Assembly: GCA_945643635.1 (NCBI GenBank) | Contig: CALZFC010000027.1 | Span: forward strand, 2,247,501 to 2,311,500 | Direction: 5' to 3' | Source: Allodiplogaster sudhausi | Lineage: Eukaryota; Nematoda; Chromadorea; Rhabditida; Diplogasteridae | DNA: 64,000 nucleotides | In this document: piece by piece, positions 23,719 through 36,301 of the stretch | How positions within the stretch are numbered: position 1 is the first letter of the stretch | How the letters are laid out: the number at the start of each line of letters is the position of its first letter | The notes under the pieces: model-generated | What the model was told of the DNA's origin: nothing | Database searches by the model: none | What the model saw: only the letters and a program-made list of their open reading frames with translations | Made by a program: the position numbers and the translations under genes

Positions 23719-24580
23719 CAGAGCCGGTAAATGGCCCAAAAATTTTGGGCCGGCCCGGCCCGTCGGGCCCAAGGTCTTGGGCCCGGCCCGGCCCGGCCCG
23801 TGGGCCCGTTTGAGCCCGATTTTCAAAAAAATTCTGGGAAAAAAGTCCGACGAGTTACAAAGTGTTTTGAAATTCAGAATTTTTCATGCTCGTGGTACGA
23901 ACATTCATTTTAATGTATAGAAAAAAGACTTTTAGGGGGAAAAATAAACAAATGAAGAACTTTTTGCTCTTAACAATGCCACCAGTCGTCCTGACTGGAC
24001 GACATTGCGTGCTTATCGGGCCCAAACGGCCCTACGGGCCGGCCCACCTTTTTTGGGCCCCGGCCCGGGGCCCTGGGAAATTGGGCCGCACACAGAAAAG
24101 GGAGTTACGTTTAGCGTAACTTTCGACCATAACTTATAAGCGGTTACAATCCTCCGGAACAATTTAAGTGGTTCTGGACGTTGCTTACAAAGTGCATACC
24201 CACAAGATATGTGGGGCGTAACTTATGCGTCGATGCAAAAAAGTTTCGTCTCTCATTTCTTCGGCCAGGCGGATAGAATTTTATGTATGTTTATCAAATA
24301 AAATACTTATTATAATAGAATATGAACAAAACCTAATTATAAATATTACAAAAGTGCATAGAACTGACCTGTGATTGTCCGATGTCGCTGAGAAGTCTCG
24401 TTGGGATCTGACTCCTGGTTGCCTACGTGCACTTCTAGAGACAACAAAAGCATGAAACAAAATGTTAGGCCGGCTGTTCGCGCTGCTGCCCCTCGACCGC
24501 AACGCGTACAGCATCCCCGCCAGTGCTCGCTCCGTACACGTTTATGGTCTTTCGTTTACGTGTGCATCCAGAGACAAATT

Positions 24581-24625
<45 letters not shown>

Positions 24626-24635
24626 CCTCTGTCTC

Positions 24636-24666
<31 letters not shown>

Positions 24667-25526
24667 TTCTCAGTTTTTCTCGCTCTCTCCTTCTCACACT
24701 TATACTTACAACTATCTCTAAATGCGACCGGATGATGAACATCCGTTATAGGATTAACTTCTTAAAACGTGCAAAAAAGAGGGAACAGTCACAGGAAAGA
24801 GTTAAAATGCACAACAAATGGGTGCATTCGCCTCAACAACGGGGACTTTCAGAAAAAGAACTGTAAATTTACAGCAAATTTCTAAAATTACTTTTCGGAA
24901 TTAGTTTTATTCAACATTTCTCTAAAAGAGAAATTGCAATTAAAACGCGACTGACTGACGCTTTTATTTCAAGACAATTACAATCGTAGAGAAACAGCTG
25001 AAAAAGAAAAAAAATTACGAAATAATGTACATTTTATTATGTTGCACGAAAACAAAATAATGTAAAATATGAAAAAGTGCATCAAAGGTTTTTTCGAGCA
25101 CTTTTGCTCGCATGTGAATGTGAACCCTTAAGCGTCGCAGCTCGACGTTGCCTAACTTGCCAGATCGGACGAGATGGCTACTTCGTGACGAGATCGTAAC
25201 TTTTGTTTCATGCAGATAAGTTACGCTCCACGTATCTTGCTTTTCTTAGTGGAGTGGAGCGGATTCGCTCGATCATAACTTTTTTTGTGTTGGCTCGTCG
25301 TAAGTATAACCCCACGTATCTTTCAGGGGTCCACTGAAAAAGTTATGCTTTGTTTCTTAGGAGGAGACGACGACGTTTGGGGCGAACACTTTACAAGTGT
25401 TTCTCCACGTAACTTACCCACGATACATTGCTAGAATAACTTATTTTGAGCGTAACTTTTTTTCTGTGTGCGGCCCGGCCCGCCGGCCCGGCCGGGCCGG
25501 GCCGGGCCGGGCCGTTACCGGCTCTG
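23719..25526. mobile_element. GC-rich hAT-like non-autonomous element, interrupted
   Basis: The ends are inverted: cagagccggtaa at 23719 and the complement ttaccggctctg ending at 25526. They are flanked by near-identical 8-base sequences, gttatacc (23711-23718) and gttttacc (25527-25534), as expected for a hAT target-site duplication with one mismatch. Both ends are packed with GGCCC/CGGCC repeats. Without the inserted element (24089-25470) it would be about 426 bp, so it is non-autonomous with no transposase. Family assignment rests on the 8-bp duplication and terminal shape and is an inference. Confidence 0.7.
24089..25470. mobile_element. Second inverted-repeat element nested in the hAT-like element
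   Basis: The left end cacacagaaaa...gttacg at 24089 is matched by cgtaactt...ttctgtgtg ending at 25470. Subterminal cgtaactt/aagttacg motifs recur many times in both orientations. The interior includes a CT tract (24582-24720) and no transposase. The element lies in the right-hand GC block of the outer element. The flanking gccg/cggc is palindromic, so the target-site duplication cannot be defined. Confidence 0.65.
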
Positions 25527-25534
25527 GTTTTACC

Positions 25535-26508
25535 ATAACGTGCTTGTTTAGAAAAAAAAGGCGTAATAAGTTCTCTAAGACACTTCAAGAACTTGTAGCA
25601 ATCATAAGTTCGACCTAGCGCACGACTTAAATGCAAGGGTTACAGTACTATTTGAATGTAAAAAGATTCTACATCGCTTCAATGTATGAGAAGAGTGGCG
25701 CCGACAACTTCAACGAGAGTCACCTGGTTACAACAACTATATTTGCAGACTACATTTCTTTCATTCTTGTGAAAGAATGAATAGCATCACTGGATAGTAA
25801 GGGAATAGGAAAGAGGAAGGTAGATAGGAGAAGGCTTGTATTGGACTATCCCATTCCACACGTTTCCTTCATTCCTGCCCTTCCCCTCATTAACATAGCC
25901 GCGTGTGTATTATAATTTTCTTTCGATCGAATTTCTAGTCAGTCTCTCCTTTATTGTTCTTTGCGAGCGGTTGATTCTCCGTTATTTTGTGGTGAAGCTC
26001 CCTCGTTCGCTCGCACTTCTCCGTCGCTTGCAACAGGTTGGCAAGAGAGAATAGAACAGGGAGAGCAATAGAAGGAGTTAAAGATATAACGATTAGATAG
26101 ATATGTGAGTGAAAGAGAAGAGAAAGAGAGGGAGGGAGAGAGAAATATATGTTTAACCGATTTATTTCATTGCTTGTATATCCATCGTTCTCTGCATTCG
26201 ATGATCGAAGAATAGTGAACCCCGTAGTTTTTTTAAGTATACAACTTTTAGGCCTCTTTTCCACAATTTGAACCGAATAGACTCTCGTGAGGATAACGAG
26301 CTTACTGTAGCGCATTTCGAGCTAGTGTTGACATGCAAAATGTTATGATGTTGGAAGGCCACTCTGACAATTTTGTGTTTTCTTCTATCAAAAATATGTT
26401 CGAGTCTGGGGAATAAAAAAAAGATATAGTGTTCACGCGAGTGCAGAAGAAGTAAGAAGAGGTGTGGTGTGTGGAGGCGCGCAACGACAACTCCGCGTAT
26501 GGAGCAAG
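25535..26508. other. Intergenic, 5' flank of the PA-domain gene
   Basis: No gene is visible. A GA-rich patch occurs near 26105-26140. No promoter element can be defended. Confidence 0.45.
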
Positions 26509-27105
26509 ATGAGCGCAGCCTCGTCGTCGTGCCGTTCTCTACTCTTGCTTCTGCTGCTCTCTGCGTTCATTTGCTTTCGTGCACACGCCGAAGCTGGTTC
26601 GTTTCTATAATACATCAGTCTAATTTATCGTGCACCTCCTTAAACAACAATCAAATTTACTAATAGGACCACTGTCCAACCAACGAGCATCATATTCATG
26701 CTTCCTATTGAACGTTTTGATTTGATTTAGCCGGCCAGAATGCAGGAGATTTTAGTCAAATACATACATAATATCGGAAAGCGTTTGTGCGTGTACATTA
26801 TTTTATTTCCGATTAAAAGCCTCATAAAGTCATCATTTGTCGTGTCGATCGTAAATGTTGACAATATTTTAGACATTGATGACACGGCGCTCTTCTTCTA
26901 TGTCGAGTCGCCTGAAAAGCTTCGATACTCCTTTCAAATTGCGCCCGCGCCCGACATTGGCGTGCCCTTCCCAGACTACCCTAGCAAGGTGATATGTCCA
27001 GTCAGGATTTATAGTATGTATGTATGTATATAGTTTACACTCACGATTAAAACTTTGATAGTCATTTCAAGTTGCCACGCATATCTTTATAACGAGTTGT
27101 CATAT

Positions 27106-27153
<48 letters not shown>

Positions 27154-28004
27154 TTTTTAACTAAATACATCTTAAGCTAATTTTTGCAGAGTGTTCAACT
27201 CATCTACGCCTACCCGGCGCATGCATGCGAGCCGCTAAAGAACATGTTCGCTTTCGACAAGGTCATCCTCGTCGAGCGAGGGTACGGTATTTTCTCACTT
27301 TTGTTGTTGTTGTTTTTGGAATTAACCTTAGGTAGTCTATCCTGAAATATTGAGCATGTAAGCTAAAGTGTCAAAAGTGAATGGTGTAAGTTTGAATGTT
27401 CACTGCAATCCAAAAATAAATTTCAAAATGAAAAAAATGAAAAAATTGCACAATGCAGTAAAAGATATTGCAGAAAGAGATCATTCTATGAATCCATATA
27501 GCTTGTAAATTAGAGGGTGACGAAATATTTGCTATGGATTTTCTCGTTCAGCGAATGTTCGTTCGTGACAAAGGCTCTGCACGCCGAAGAATCTGGCGCG
27601 CGTGCAGTCATCGTCACCAATTCTGCCAAGAACGACTTTGATAATGTACGCCAGGCCATTCATTACCAACCTAGTGTTGTTGATCAAAGAAATAACATGT
27701 TTCTTAAAGTTTTAACACCTATTTTCTATTCAAACAACAAAGTCACTTCAAACTTTGTCGATGTATGTAAATAATAAATTAGCGCATTTGCTGATAGGTT
27801 TTAAATCTTGACGTTCAGTAGAACTTAGAAAAAAACTGCTTGACTACGGTATTGACTAGTGTATTTGAAAGCGATTTATCTTTTTGTATTTCTATAGGTT
27901 GAAATGGTTTCCGACAAATCAGAGCGCCGTGCCGGAATACCAGTAGCCTATCTCATCGGTGTCTCAGGGTACGTCGCCTTTTGAGTTTGATAATGTTAAA
28001 AATA

Positions 28005-28040
<36 letters not shown>

Positions 28041-28265
28041 TAATAAATTCACAAATCAGAATGAAAAAGCATGTCTATGCTTTTCAAATCCATGACAATA
28101 GAAGCATATGCAAATATAAAAACGAAAATATCCGCATTTTCCAGGAAACATATTCGCGACTACCTCCTCTATGGTGAAGAAGATATCTACATCACCATTC
28201 CTCTTAATCATACTACTTTATCGCTTCGTGATATTCCGCAGAAGCCACCTTGGGAGCTTTGGTAG
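26509..28265 (+). CDS. PRADC1: PRADC1-like secreted protease-associated (PA) domain protein
   Basis: Six GT-AG exons (26509-26596, 26873-26988, 27190-27281, 27552-27645, 27898-27968, 28145-28265) join in frame to 193 aa; the human protein is of similar size. Residues 1-28 are a signal peptide with a poly-Leu core. The PA domain follows: [20 protein letters not shown], then [39 protein letters not shown] and GIPVAYLIG. The tail is [19 protein letters not shown]...PPWELW, typical of PRADC1/PAP21, and NHT is a possible glycosylation site. PA domains bind protein or peptide without catalysis, and none of the peptidase motifs is present. The protein is expected in the secretory pathway or outside the cell. 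A second in-frame-incompatible ATG at 26499 would not give the signal peptide, so I chose 26509. Confidence 0.9.
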
Positions 28266-28914
28266 TTGTCTCATTTGTTGCTAGGAGGGATTTTTTCAAG
28301 TCTAGGCCAGTCATTGCCATGATATATTGCCATGCATTGCCGCTTCCGGAAAATACCTTCAAAATAGTATATTATACAATAGTTCTTAAAATAGTATCAA
28401 TGTTTTGATGCTAGTGTGTCCCATCTTCTCCGTGTTCTTTCTACAGTAACTTCTATGCATGTTTGTGTGTATGGGCTGTCATCATCTTGCCTTTAGAGAT
28501 GTCCAGTATACTAGCTAGAAGAGGTCTCATTCTATTCTTTCATGCCCTTAACTGTCATTTGTGGTCATTACCATATAATGAATGCTCATTCATGAAACTT
28601 CACCAAGACCTAGCCTTTGGTGATTACCATTTGTGATAGTCTCGCAATACGTCGATGCTTAGTGCGAGCAATCGTTGCCTTCACTGTCATCATTACTTCT
28701 ATGCTTTGTTGCGGGAATTGTTGTTACTTCTTTGTGATCATGATCTTGTGTTAAAGTAATAAAAGTTGTTATGAATTATATACATGTTATAAAACTGGTT
28801 TAGACTTGACCGGTATAGCGAAATGACGCGGAATTTTCAAGCCAGACGTACCAAAGAAATGTAGCAGTGTAGATACGCGTGTGAATGTGCTGACTTACAC
28901 GACGGCTATCGAAT
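28266..28914. other. Intergenic between PA-domain gene and helical-protein gene
   Basis: An AATAAA-like signal (aataaaag) near 28760 could serve the upstream gene. Nothing else is supported. Confidence 0.4.
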
Positions 28915-31900
28915 ATGGGCTCGATTGGCTATGCTTCCGGGGTCAGACGAAAGATTTCGTGCATATTCAAGGAATACGAAGGCGATTATAAGGGTGAGCA
29001 CATGATTAAATACCAACCTTTCTAATATTTTTTTTTCTTATATATTTTTCAATACTCTTTCCCTCAAATAACATACAAGTTCTTTTACATCATAAGCTTA
29101 TGGTTTGACCGGATACGCACTATTGAATTGCCATGCAACTTAATAGTTCTAAGCCAGAATCTTAGACAAGATACATATATTACCCCTTACAAGACCAGCG
29201 TCATGTATGCCCCCCTTTCTCGTCCTTCTAGACCTCCGCCTCCGCTTCTTGCGTACTCGTTCACGTCTGCTCGTGATGAAACGCGTCCAGATGGCACGCA
29301 TGATGCGACCGGACATTCATCGCTACAAACTCGCGGTAAGCGTTTCGATGAACACAACTGTAATCACAGAGATATTCATTCAAACCTGAGTCATTCCTGA
29401 TCGTATGCTGTTGGAAAATAATTCTTGAACGTACGTACAGACTCAGCATAATTCTTTAAAGTTCTGAAAAAAACTAGCAGAGTTTTTATTCTCTCAAATA
29501 TATTCCCTCCCGATCAGCACGATTGAAAAAGGTTCTACGGTGAAAGATATTTAAATTGACGTTTTCTTCTCTCATACATATGTTATTGTCAGGTACTCGA
29601 GATCCAGTTGGAAGCCAAGTTTGGCCGTAAGAAGTACGTGCGCGAGAAGCTGAAGAAGCTTCTGCGATCCAAGCCGGAAGGGGCGCCCGACAAACCGGAC
29701 GAGTACGCTAACATTTTTCGTGTTTCCTAACTTATTCAGTTATCACTAACGCTTGCTTTTCTTTCCATCACGTCAGCGGAAACTAACCAAGAACTTTATC
29801 AGGCGCTTCGTTTTACTGTACTGAATATTATTTTGCGGCAAATTTTTGGTTACTGTGAGTACGTAGTTCTTCATCTTTTCCCGTACTTACATATTACAAA
29901 ACATATTTATTTGCCTTGTTCATACTTGCATACTGTACTAACGTTTTTTTTGGGGGATGATACTGTAAAACTCTACGTACATACATACATTTACACATAG
30001 AAGATATTCTGTTTATTTATTTACTTCTTTATCCGGATATTGTTTGAAAGAAATTAGGTTCATCGAGATATGGCACCTACATACATATGTACATATGCAG
30101 GAAGCTCGATCGTGACGTCGCGATTCTTGAGCTAATGGAGATGGTGCTACGTGAGACGCAAGACAAGCAGGCGAATCTCGGCTATATTAAAGGCGAGAGA
30201 GAGAGAGAATTCGGCGCTTTTATTAAGAATTGACCACACACAATCAACAAAACATCATATTACATAATTTTGTTGTTTTTTTAATACGGAATAAGAAAGT
30301 AAATGTTTTTGTTTCAGAAATATTTAATCGCACCACCGATGACAGACTTCTCGAGTACGCGAAGACTGCGACACGTCTTGCTGCCGACCGGGTTAGGGAG
30401 GTTGACATAGAGCAAATGACATTTTTATTATCTGTAGTAAATTTTGTATTACCTCTCTTTTAATGTAAAAATGAATGTATCTAAAATGATCGTTTTTTTG
30501 CATTTAAGAAGAGTGGCGCCAAGACGCAAGCGCATGACTTTGTGATTGCTGTAATGTTGCTTCGGCCGAAGCTCTTCGCCAATGCGCAGGTGAGGATATT
30601 TTATTTGCTTCTTTGGAAGGTTTTCGAAGAAAAAAAAACACAATTTTAATGATGACAGAAGTACTGTAGCTTAAATATAAATTACTAATAAATCCATATT
30701 CATTTTTCTCTCATTTCAGAAGCTTCTCTTCAGTCAGATGAACACGGCGCCATCACGCGCCACTGGATTCAGTAAGTGAACGAAAAGAAAAGTATAGAAA
30801 TATTTTTTACAATTCATTTCTCATCGTCAACTTGAAAAACATTTTTGAACTGAAAGAAAAACAACATCGACTGAGGGTTCATATTTAAAACATGAAAATA
30901 TGGCAGCGAGGAAAGAGAAACAGTGAGAGAGAGAAATTTAGCTAGAATAAAACAAAAGAAAATACTGAGTCTTCGGTAGATGATTCAAGGTAATTGTTAG
31001 CTTATTAAGGTCGCTTTTCTATATTTATCCACTTGAAATAACATACGAAATCATACATTTTCAATAATAGCCATGATAGCCGTATCCAGGGTAGGCATGA
31101 GGGCTACGCATGTAGGGCGATGGCATGTAGGCGGCCATCGGGGAGGTGAGACCGATACTGGCGACTGGAACCGGCACTGGCGCGGGCGCCATCAGACCAT
31201 ACGGCGAGGGCGCGAAGGCGGCCGGTGGCGGTGGCGGAGGCGCATACATCATTGGCGGAGGCGGCGGCGGCGCTGGCGGGAGGACGTAAGCGGGCGCTAG
31301 AACGGCCTTACCTGCCTGCGCGTAGTAGCGGCCGTAGAATGGAGGCTGACATTGAAAAAGTTATACGATAGTGCTCATTGTCAAAGAATACGATTGGGAT
31401 CAGTAATTACGATAGGATAAAAGTAAAACTTTAGAAAAAAGAACACCACTTATATTAAATAGTCGTGAAAACATTAGCGATTGTAGATGTTAGTTATGTA
31501 ATCACTTCCAGGGCGAGTGGGCAAGATGTGAAATCTTTAAGAATCAAAGGGGCTATAATGTGTAAAGAAAATCACTATCACTGACCGCTGCGTTGAATGG
31601 CTGCGTCGCTGAGAGAGCAAAAAGGCTAAAGAAAAAACTTAAATAAGTAGTAAAAAGTATACATTTGCGTTTTGAGAAATGTAACGCGAAAAATATATAG
31701 CAGAAAAGCAATCTATTATTATCTGTTAGAATCTGTAAAAAAATATTAATGCTATAAATTCCAAAAAGAATGAAGTTGATAAGTAAATGATAAGCAAAAG
31801 TTGGTTAAAAAAAGAAATTGGTAGCTTGCCTTGTGAGAAGGAGGAGCACGTTGTTACTCGACGACATGTGCTTTCGCTACCTTCTTTTCACCGTCTCTCT

Positions 31901-32254
31901 CTCTGGCTTGATCTGATCAAGAAGGAGCTCAAGTGTTTGGCCACGGCAGCGTTACGAAAGGTGCCTTTATACCAAAGGCGAAAAAGGAGCTTAATGGATT
32001 CGGCAGCGTCCGCCCAAAGCAGCTTCTCCTTCTGTCTCTTTCTTTTCTTCTTTCTTACATACATTCCGTTTTTTTTTTTTCCGCGCAACTTGGCGCGCGC
32101 CCTGGGAAGGCTCATACACCATGAACAGCAGGGCACTTGAAGAGAGGTAGAGGGAGGAAGAGAGAGAGAGAGAGAAAGAGAGAGAGATAGAGAGAGAGAG
32201 CGAGGAGAAGCATACCGGAGGGAGAGTGATAGAGAGTGAAAGATAGATTACAAA

Positions 32255-32300
<46 letters not shown>

Positions 32301-35300
32301 AGAGAAGTAGACAGTGGTTCTGTCATTGTTTCAAACCGTCATCGGCTCGTGTCTTGTGCCTCAATCCTTGTTCCGCATTGCGAATGGCTTCTAATTTTGG
32401 GAACAACTTCGTTCTAGGAAGAAAAGATTCTTAAACAAACACTCAACAACGACAATGTCCAATCAAGTGCCAAGCATTGTCAAGCTCGTGATTGTGAAGC
32501 AAGTCTTTTGTGTTCCGCTAGGACCGCTCTTTCTTGTCTGTGTGTGTGTCGGTCGTAATCCTATACTCTACGTGAATGAGTTCCACTTGATCGCCCCCAT
32601 TCGCTCCTCAACCCGCGCTTGTCACTTTGTCGCTTCTATATCGCCATCATTCCGGTCGAACATGCGTGGTTGCCCCATCTCCTATTCCGCTCCTCCGGAC
32701 GGACGGAAACCTTGCAAACAACACTTGGCTGAGTGAGTCTCTTAGTCTCAATGAGGAAGTTGATCGTTTGCCTAGTTAGTTTGGTCGTTGCACTCCTCCA
32801 TTCATCTTTCATCTCTCGGTCCGCTGTGTCAACAGCATGTTCATCCGAGGGACACTTCCGTGGCCATTCTTAGAGTCGCGCCTCCTCCTTATTCAAGACA
32901 TATGGAACGACACCTCCTCAGGGAAGGAATGTAGGGGCAATGTTGACTTTGCGCGCGCGAGAGAGGTGAGCACACATTAAGCTACACTTTCTTTTATCCG
33001 TCTATACCACCACCCCTCCCACTTTCCACAACTCAAGAATTTGCCCAAATTTCAAAGCTGCCCCATGCGACTTTTTTTGTATCTTTGTCTACATTACCAT
33101 CACGGTCTTACTTGACCCCTTTGTCCACATCTCCTATTCACCTCTTCTGTTCTGAAACACCGCCTGTGCCTCATTGGACCGCGGTTCGAGCGATCGTATG
33201 ACAATAAATTCAAGAACATGCTAGTATATTGAGGGAACCATCACACCTACCCGATTGCGTGTGGATTAGAAATGTAGGGAAAACTGGAATCTAAATGTAT
33301 TGTTTTCCTTACAATTAGTATTTCATTGGTATCAGTAATGAAGATCTTTGTTTTCTAAATTAATTAGCAAAGAGACAACAGCAATTAACTTCCAGTTCGC
33401 CTCTCGAATGTGGTCGCGGAGAAGGCGTTTCCTGGCCTGTCGACAGCCGAGATCGTCCATCTCGTCGATCTCTATCTGTCCGCGTGCGCCGGTGAAGACT
33501 TCTGCATGCCGACGACGTCGGACGCGCCTGACACGTATGGAGCGCTTTGAAAATAGGGATGGATTAATTAAAGAAGCAATCCATGGAGCATTAAATCTAC
33601 CGTAGTTTATTCTTTCTCATCTTGGATATTCTTTTTTTTGTGGATTACGGTAGATATATTCTTTGGGGATATAAGCTAATGATGCCACATACAACTCCTT
33701 TCCTACATCTTATCTATGCCTAGAGTACCTTCTGATTATTCTAGAATGCGAGAAGCTTCTCGCTTTCGATTTGCCTCACGCGACATGCTCGGCGTGACGT
33801 ACGAGTTTATGGTGGGCGTCGCAAGGAAGTTTGGTTCGTTACTGTGTATTCAGAGTTTCGTTTGAAAAAGGAAGATACTGTAGTATCTTAAATAAAATCA
33901 TAATACCATTGATAATATCTCATATGATTGCTCTTCGATCTTATTACTGTGTATTCAGAGTTTCTTTTGAAAAAGGAAAATATTGTAGAAGCTTAAATAA
34001 CATCATATTATCATTGATAATATCTCGTTCGATCTTATAAATGTCCACCAAAAACTACCATCTCTCAGGTTACGACGCTAAGAAAACGCTGAGTTCGTCG
34101 AAGAAGGAAGTCAAGGAGCTGGCCAAGGTCATTCCGGCCGCGCTCTCAGACCAGACGAGCGTACGCATCCTCGCCTACGCGCTCCTCCAACATCGCTTGT
34201 CCATTCCGTCTCTCAGCTCAAGTTTGATGATCATTACTTTTCGGCTCATTTGTACTTTTTTTCCTCCATGTTCAGAGCAAGCCATCGTTTTCTGGCAGAA
34301 AGACTTTCGCCGTGGAACTTTGTATAATAACGGCGGGGCGACCGAATTCAAGGATAGCATGGTATGTAATTTCCCGCCTTCTTAAGCTTTAATAAATTTT
34401 ATTGATTTTTTTTGCCAGTTTGTCTACGCGCGTTGCTTCGAGAACGTCGCCGAGATGGTCGGCCGCTTCGTGGTGTCGTCGGCCGAATTCAAGGACGCCG
34501 TAGCTATCGCCGGGGGAGAGGACGTTGTCGTGATGATTACTCTGTCGCTGTTGTACGCGCAGCGGTATGACCAGCTGATGCAACTTGTCAAGGCTGTTCG
34601 TAACGTTGCTCTTTACGTTACGGTATACTGGTATTCCATGACTGACGCCCTCGCTTTAACAGTACTCTGGCGAGCAATCGTTCGCCGCGACGCCGTGCCT
34701 GTTCATGGCGCACATTGTCGCGCAGTATAGGACAGGCCAGCTGAGCGAGGCCACTGAGAACGTCCTCAACATGCTTGCCGATGCGGTCAAGGTGTGTTTT
34801 GATCTTTGTATAATTATTCACATACATATGTACATACGTAGGGCATGTAATATAACTTTTTTACTTGTTCTACACTCCACTTTGCTTGCTGCCACTGACT
34901 ACTTTTTATATTGCCTGTTTCAGCTCGGTTGGACTTCCGTGGACGTTCGCCTCGCTCGACATCAGATGCCGAGTGACGACGAGCTTAAGAATTGTCCACA
35001 AGCCATGAAGGTGTGTGTGTGTGTACTATGGTAACTTTAGCACAGCGACCATCTTCTGCCATTCTCTAGGAAGAGCTGATCTATCTGATTCGTCGCGAGC
35101 ACGCGGCGCACATCGCGACTCATCTCCTCTACAATCTCCTCTTCTCGGCCGTGCGCGATCGCGCCGATGCCAATCAGATCTTCTACGCTGCCGCCATTCT
35201 GCTTGCGCAGGTATTATTTTACCATTTTTCTAATTGCTATAATTTTTATTTTTTTAAGTTATCCAAAAGTTGCGCTTTACTCAGGTCGACTTTGCGCCGA

Positions 35301-35887
35301 CTGGCAAGGCGCTCTATGAGGCCCTCGCTGAAGGAGAAATGAAAGAAGTGGTCAGGGTACTCCTCATCAATATACTTAAATTATATACCGAATACAAGTA
35401 TTAAGAAATAAAATGTTCTTTACATTTCCAGAACTTCCACTTTGAAGCGCTGATGAAGCATACTGTATGCGGCTACATGATCAAGGACTACTCACGACTC
35501 ATCGATCTTCGTGGCGACGCCTTCCTCGTGACGGAGGCGCAGAAAGAAAAGTAATCAATATTATGCCTCCTTTTTCTCACCCGATTATCAATACAGAGAA
35601 AACATGAAAACCATAACAGATAGTTCATACATAAGTATTTCCCGATAATGAGAGATGAAAAAAGAGATAAAGGAAGACAGATGAAGAGAAAGGCGAAATA
35701 CTTCTTTTCTTATAGGCAGGAAATGACCAGTAGTAAAAGTGACAAGAAGCACTCTCTGCATCTCAAGCTGCTCGAGCACTTTGTGCAGCGAAAGAAGCCG
35801 CTCTTCGAGTCGCTCAATGACTTCTTCCAGAGCTACATCGATGACATCATTCGGATCACCGTGGTCGTCGATGACCCCATGACGTAG
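28915..35887 (+). CDS. Unrecognised 651-aa helical protein
   Basis: Eighteen exons keep phase throughout: 28915-28993, 29232-29335, 29593-29702, 30101-30192, 30318-30391, 30509-30589, 30720-30771, 33396-33534, 33745-33833, 34069-34221, 34276-34361, 34419-34595, 34663-34791, 34924-35010, 35070-35210, 35285-35356, 35432-35550, 35716-35887. The N-terminus is very basic (LRFLRTRSRLLVMKRVQMAR) and could be an organelle targeting or RNA-binding segment. The rest is predicted all-helical and Ala/Leu-rich with repeating amphipathic stretches (LIYLIRREHAAHIATHLLYN; ILLAQVDFAPTGKALYEALA), as in HEAT, TPR or PPR solenoids. No catalytic motif is seen. Exon 4 ends in a GC donor (AAAG|GCGAGA), and only that junction keeps frame. 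Intron 7 (2.6 kb) contains an opposite-strand gene, so a two-gene model split there is the alternative. I do not recognise the family. Confidence 0.65.
31061..31608 (-). CDS. Pro/Ala/Tyr-rich peptide gene nested in an intron (partial model)
   Basis: The terminal exon (31345-31061, 95 codons to TGA) encodes a low-complexity protein with Pro runs (YVLPPAPPPPPMMYAPPPPP), then APVPVPVASIG and a Tyr/Gly end (YPGYGYHGYY). A 23-nt upstream exon at 31608-31586 (TQPFNAA) with good splice signals is probable. The first exon with a signal peptide could not be fixed by phase; MSSSNNVLLLL near 31875-31840 is a candidate that does not match in phase. The composition resembles secreted structural or cuticle-like proteins. 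The gene lies wholly inside intron 7 of the plus-strand 651-aa gene. Confidence 0.5.
32150..32300. repeat. GA-rich microsatellite tract
   Basis: Purine-rich run with several long (GA)n segments inside intron 7 of the 651-aa gene. Confidence 0.9.
33839..34040. repeat. Diverged 104-bp direct duplication in an intron
   Basis: ttactgtgtattcagagttt starts at 33839 and again at 33943. Both copies continue through tttgaaaaaggaa and end in attgataatatctc...gatctta. The copies differ at a modest number of sites, so the duplication is older than those at 4942 and 12139. Confidence 0.85.
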
Positions 35888-36301
35888 TAGTCTAGCCATT
35901 CTACACGTCACAGAAGAACTCATCACTATCACTGTTCTATGATGATCATTCTACCGCGCTTTGCGCATATATACATGCATTTTTGCTTGATGTTTTTTTT
36001 TTTTATATATTTTTTTGTTGCTTTGCACCAACTGGAAATGCGTCAGAAGGCATCTCCTTATTCTTTATCCCATCTCTTTTTCAGGTGAACAACGTGTGTC
36101 TTGATTTTTAGCATATTTATTCTTGTATTGATTACATGTGATAAACTTGTTTTTATTCGGAAATTTCACAATTGGTGTTTTGCTGTGGTAAAAGATTGTG
36201 TATGCAAAAAAGTATGAAAACACATGGAAACATTTACAGCCTTGTGGCAGCGCATTTCGCTGATGCCATTGACTTTTTGACCGAGCCACTTTTCTCGTCG
36301 T
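35888..36301. other. Convergent 3' intergenic region
   Basis: This separates the 3' ends of the 651-aa gene and the minus-strand His/Cys-rich gene. It is T-rich around 35990-36020. No gene is visible. Confidence 0.45.

Noticed and set aside
31888..32140. Lys/Arg-rich frames around 32 kb on the minus strand as first exons of the nested gene
   Set aside because: No signal peptide in phase with the 23-nt exon and the frames run into GA repeats.
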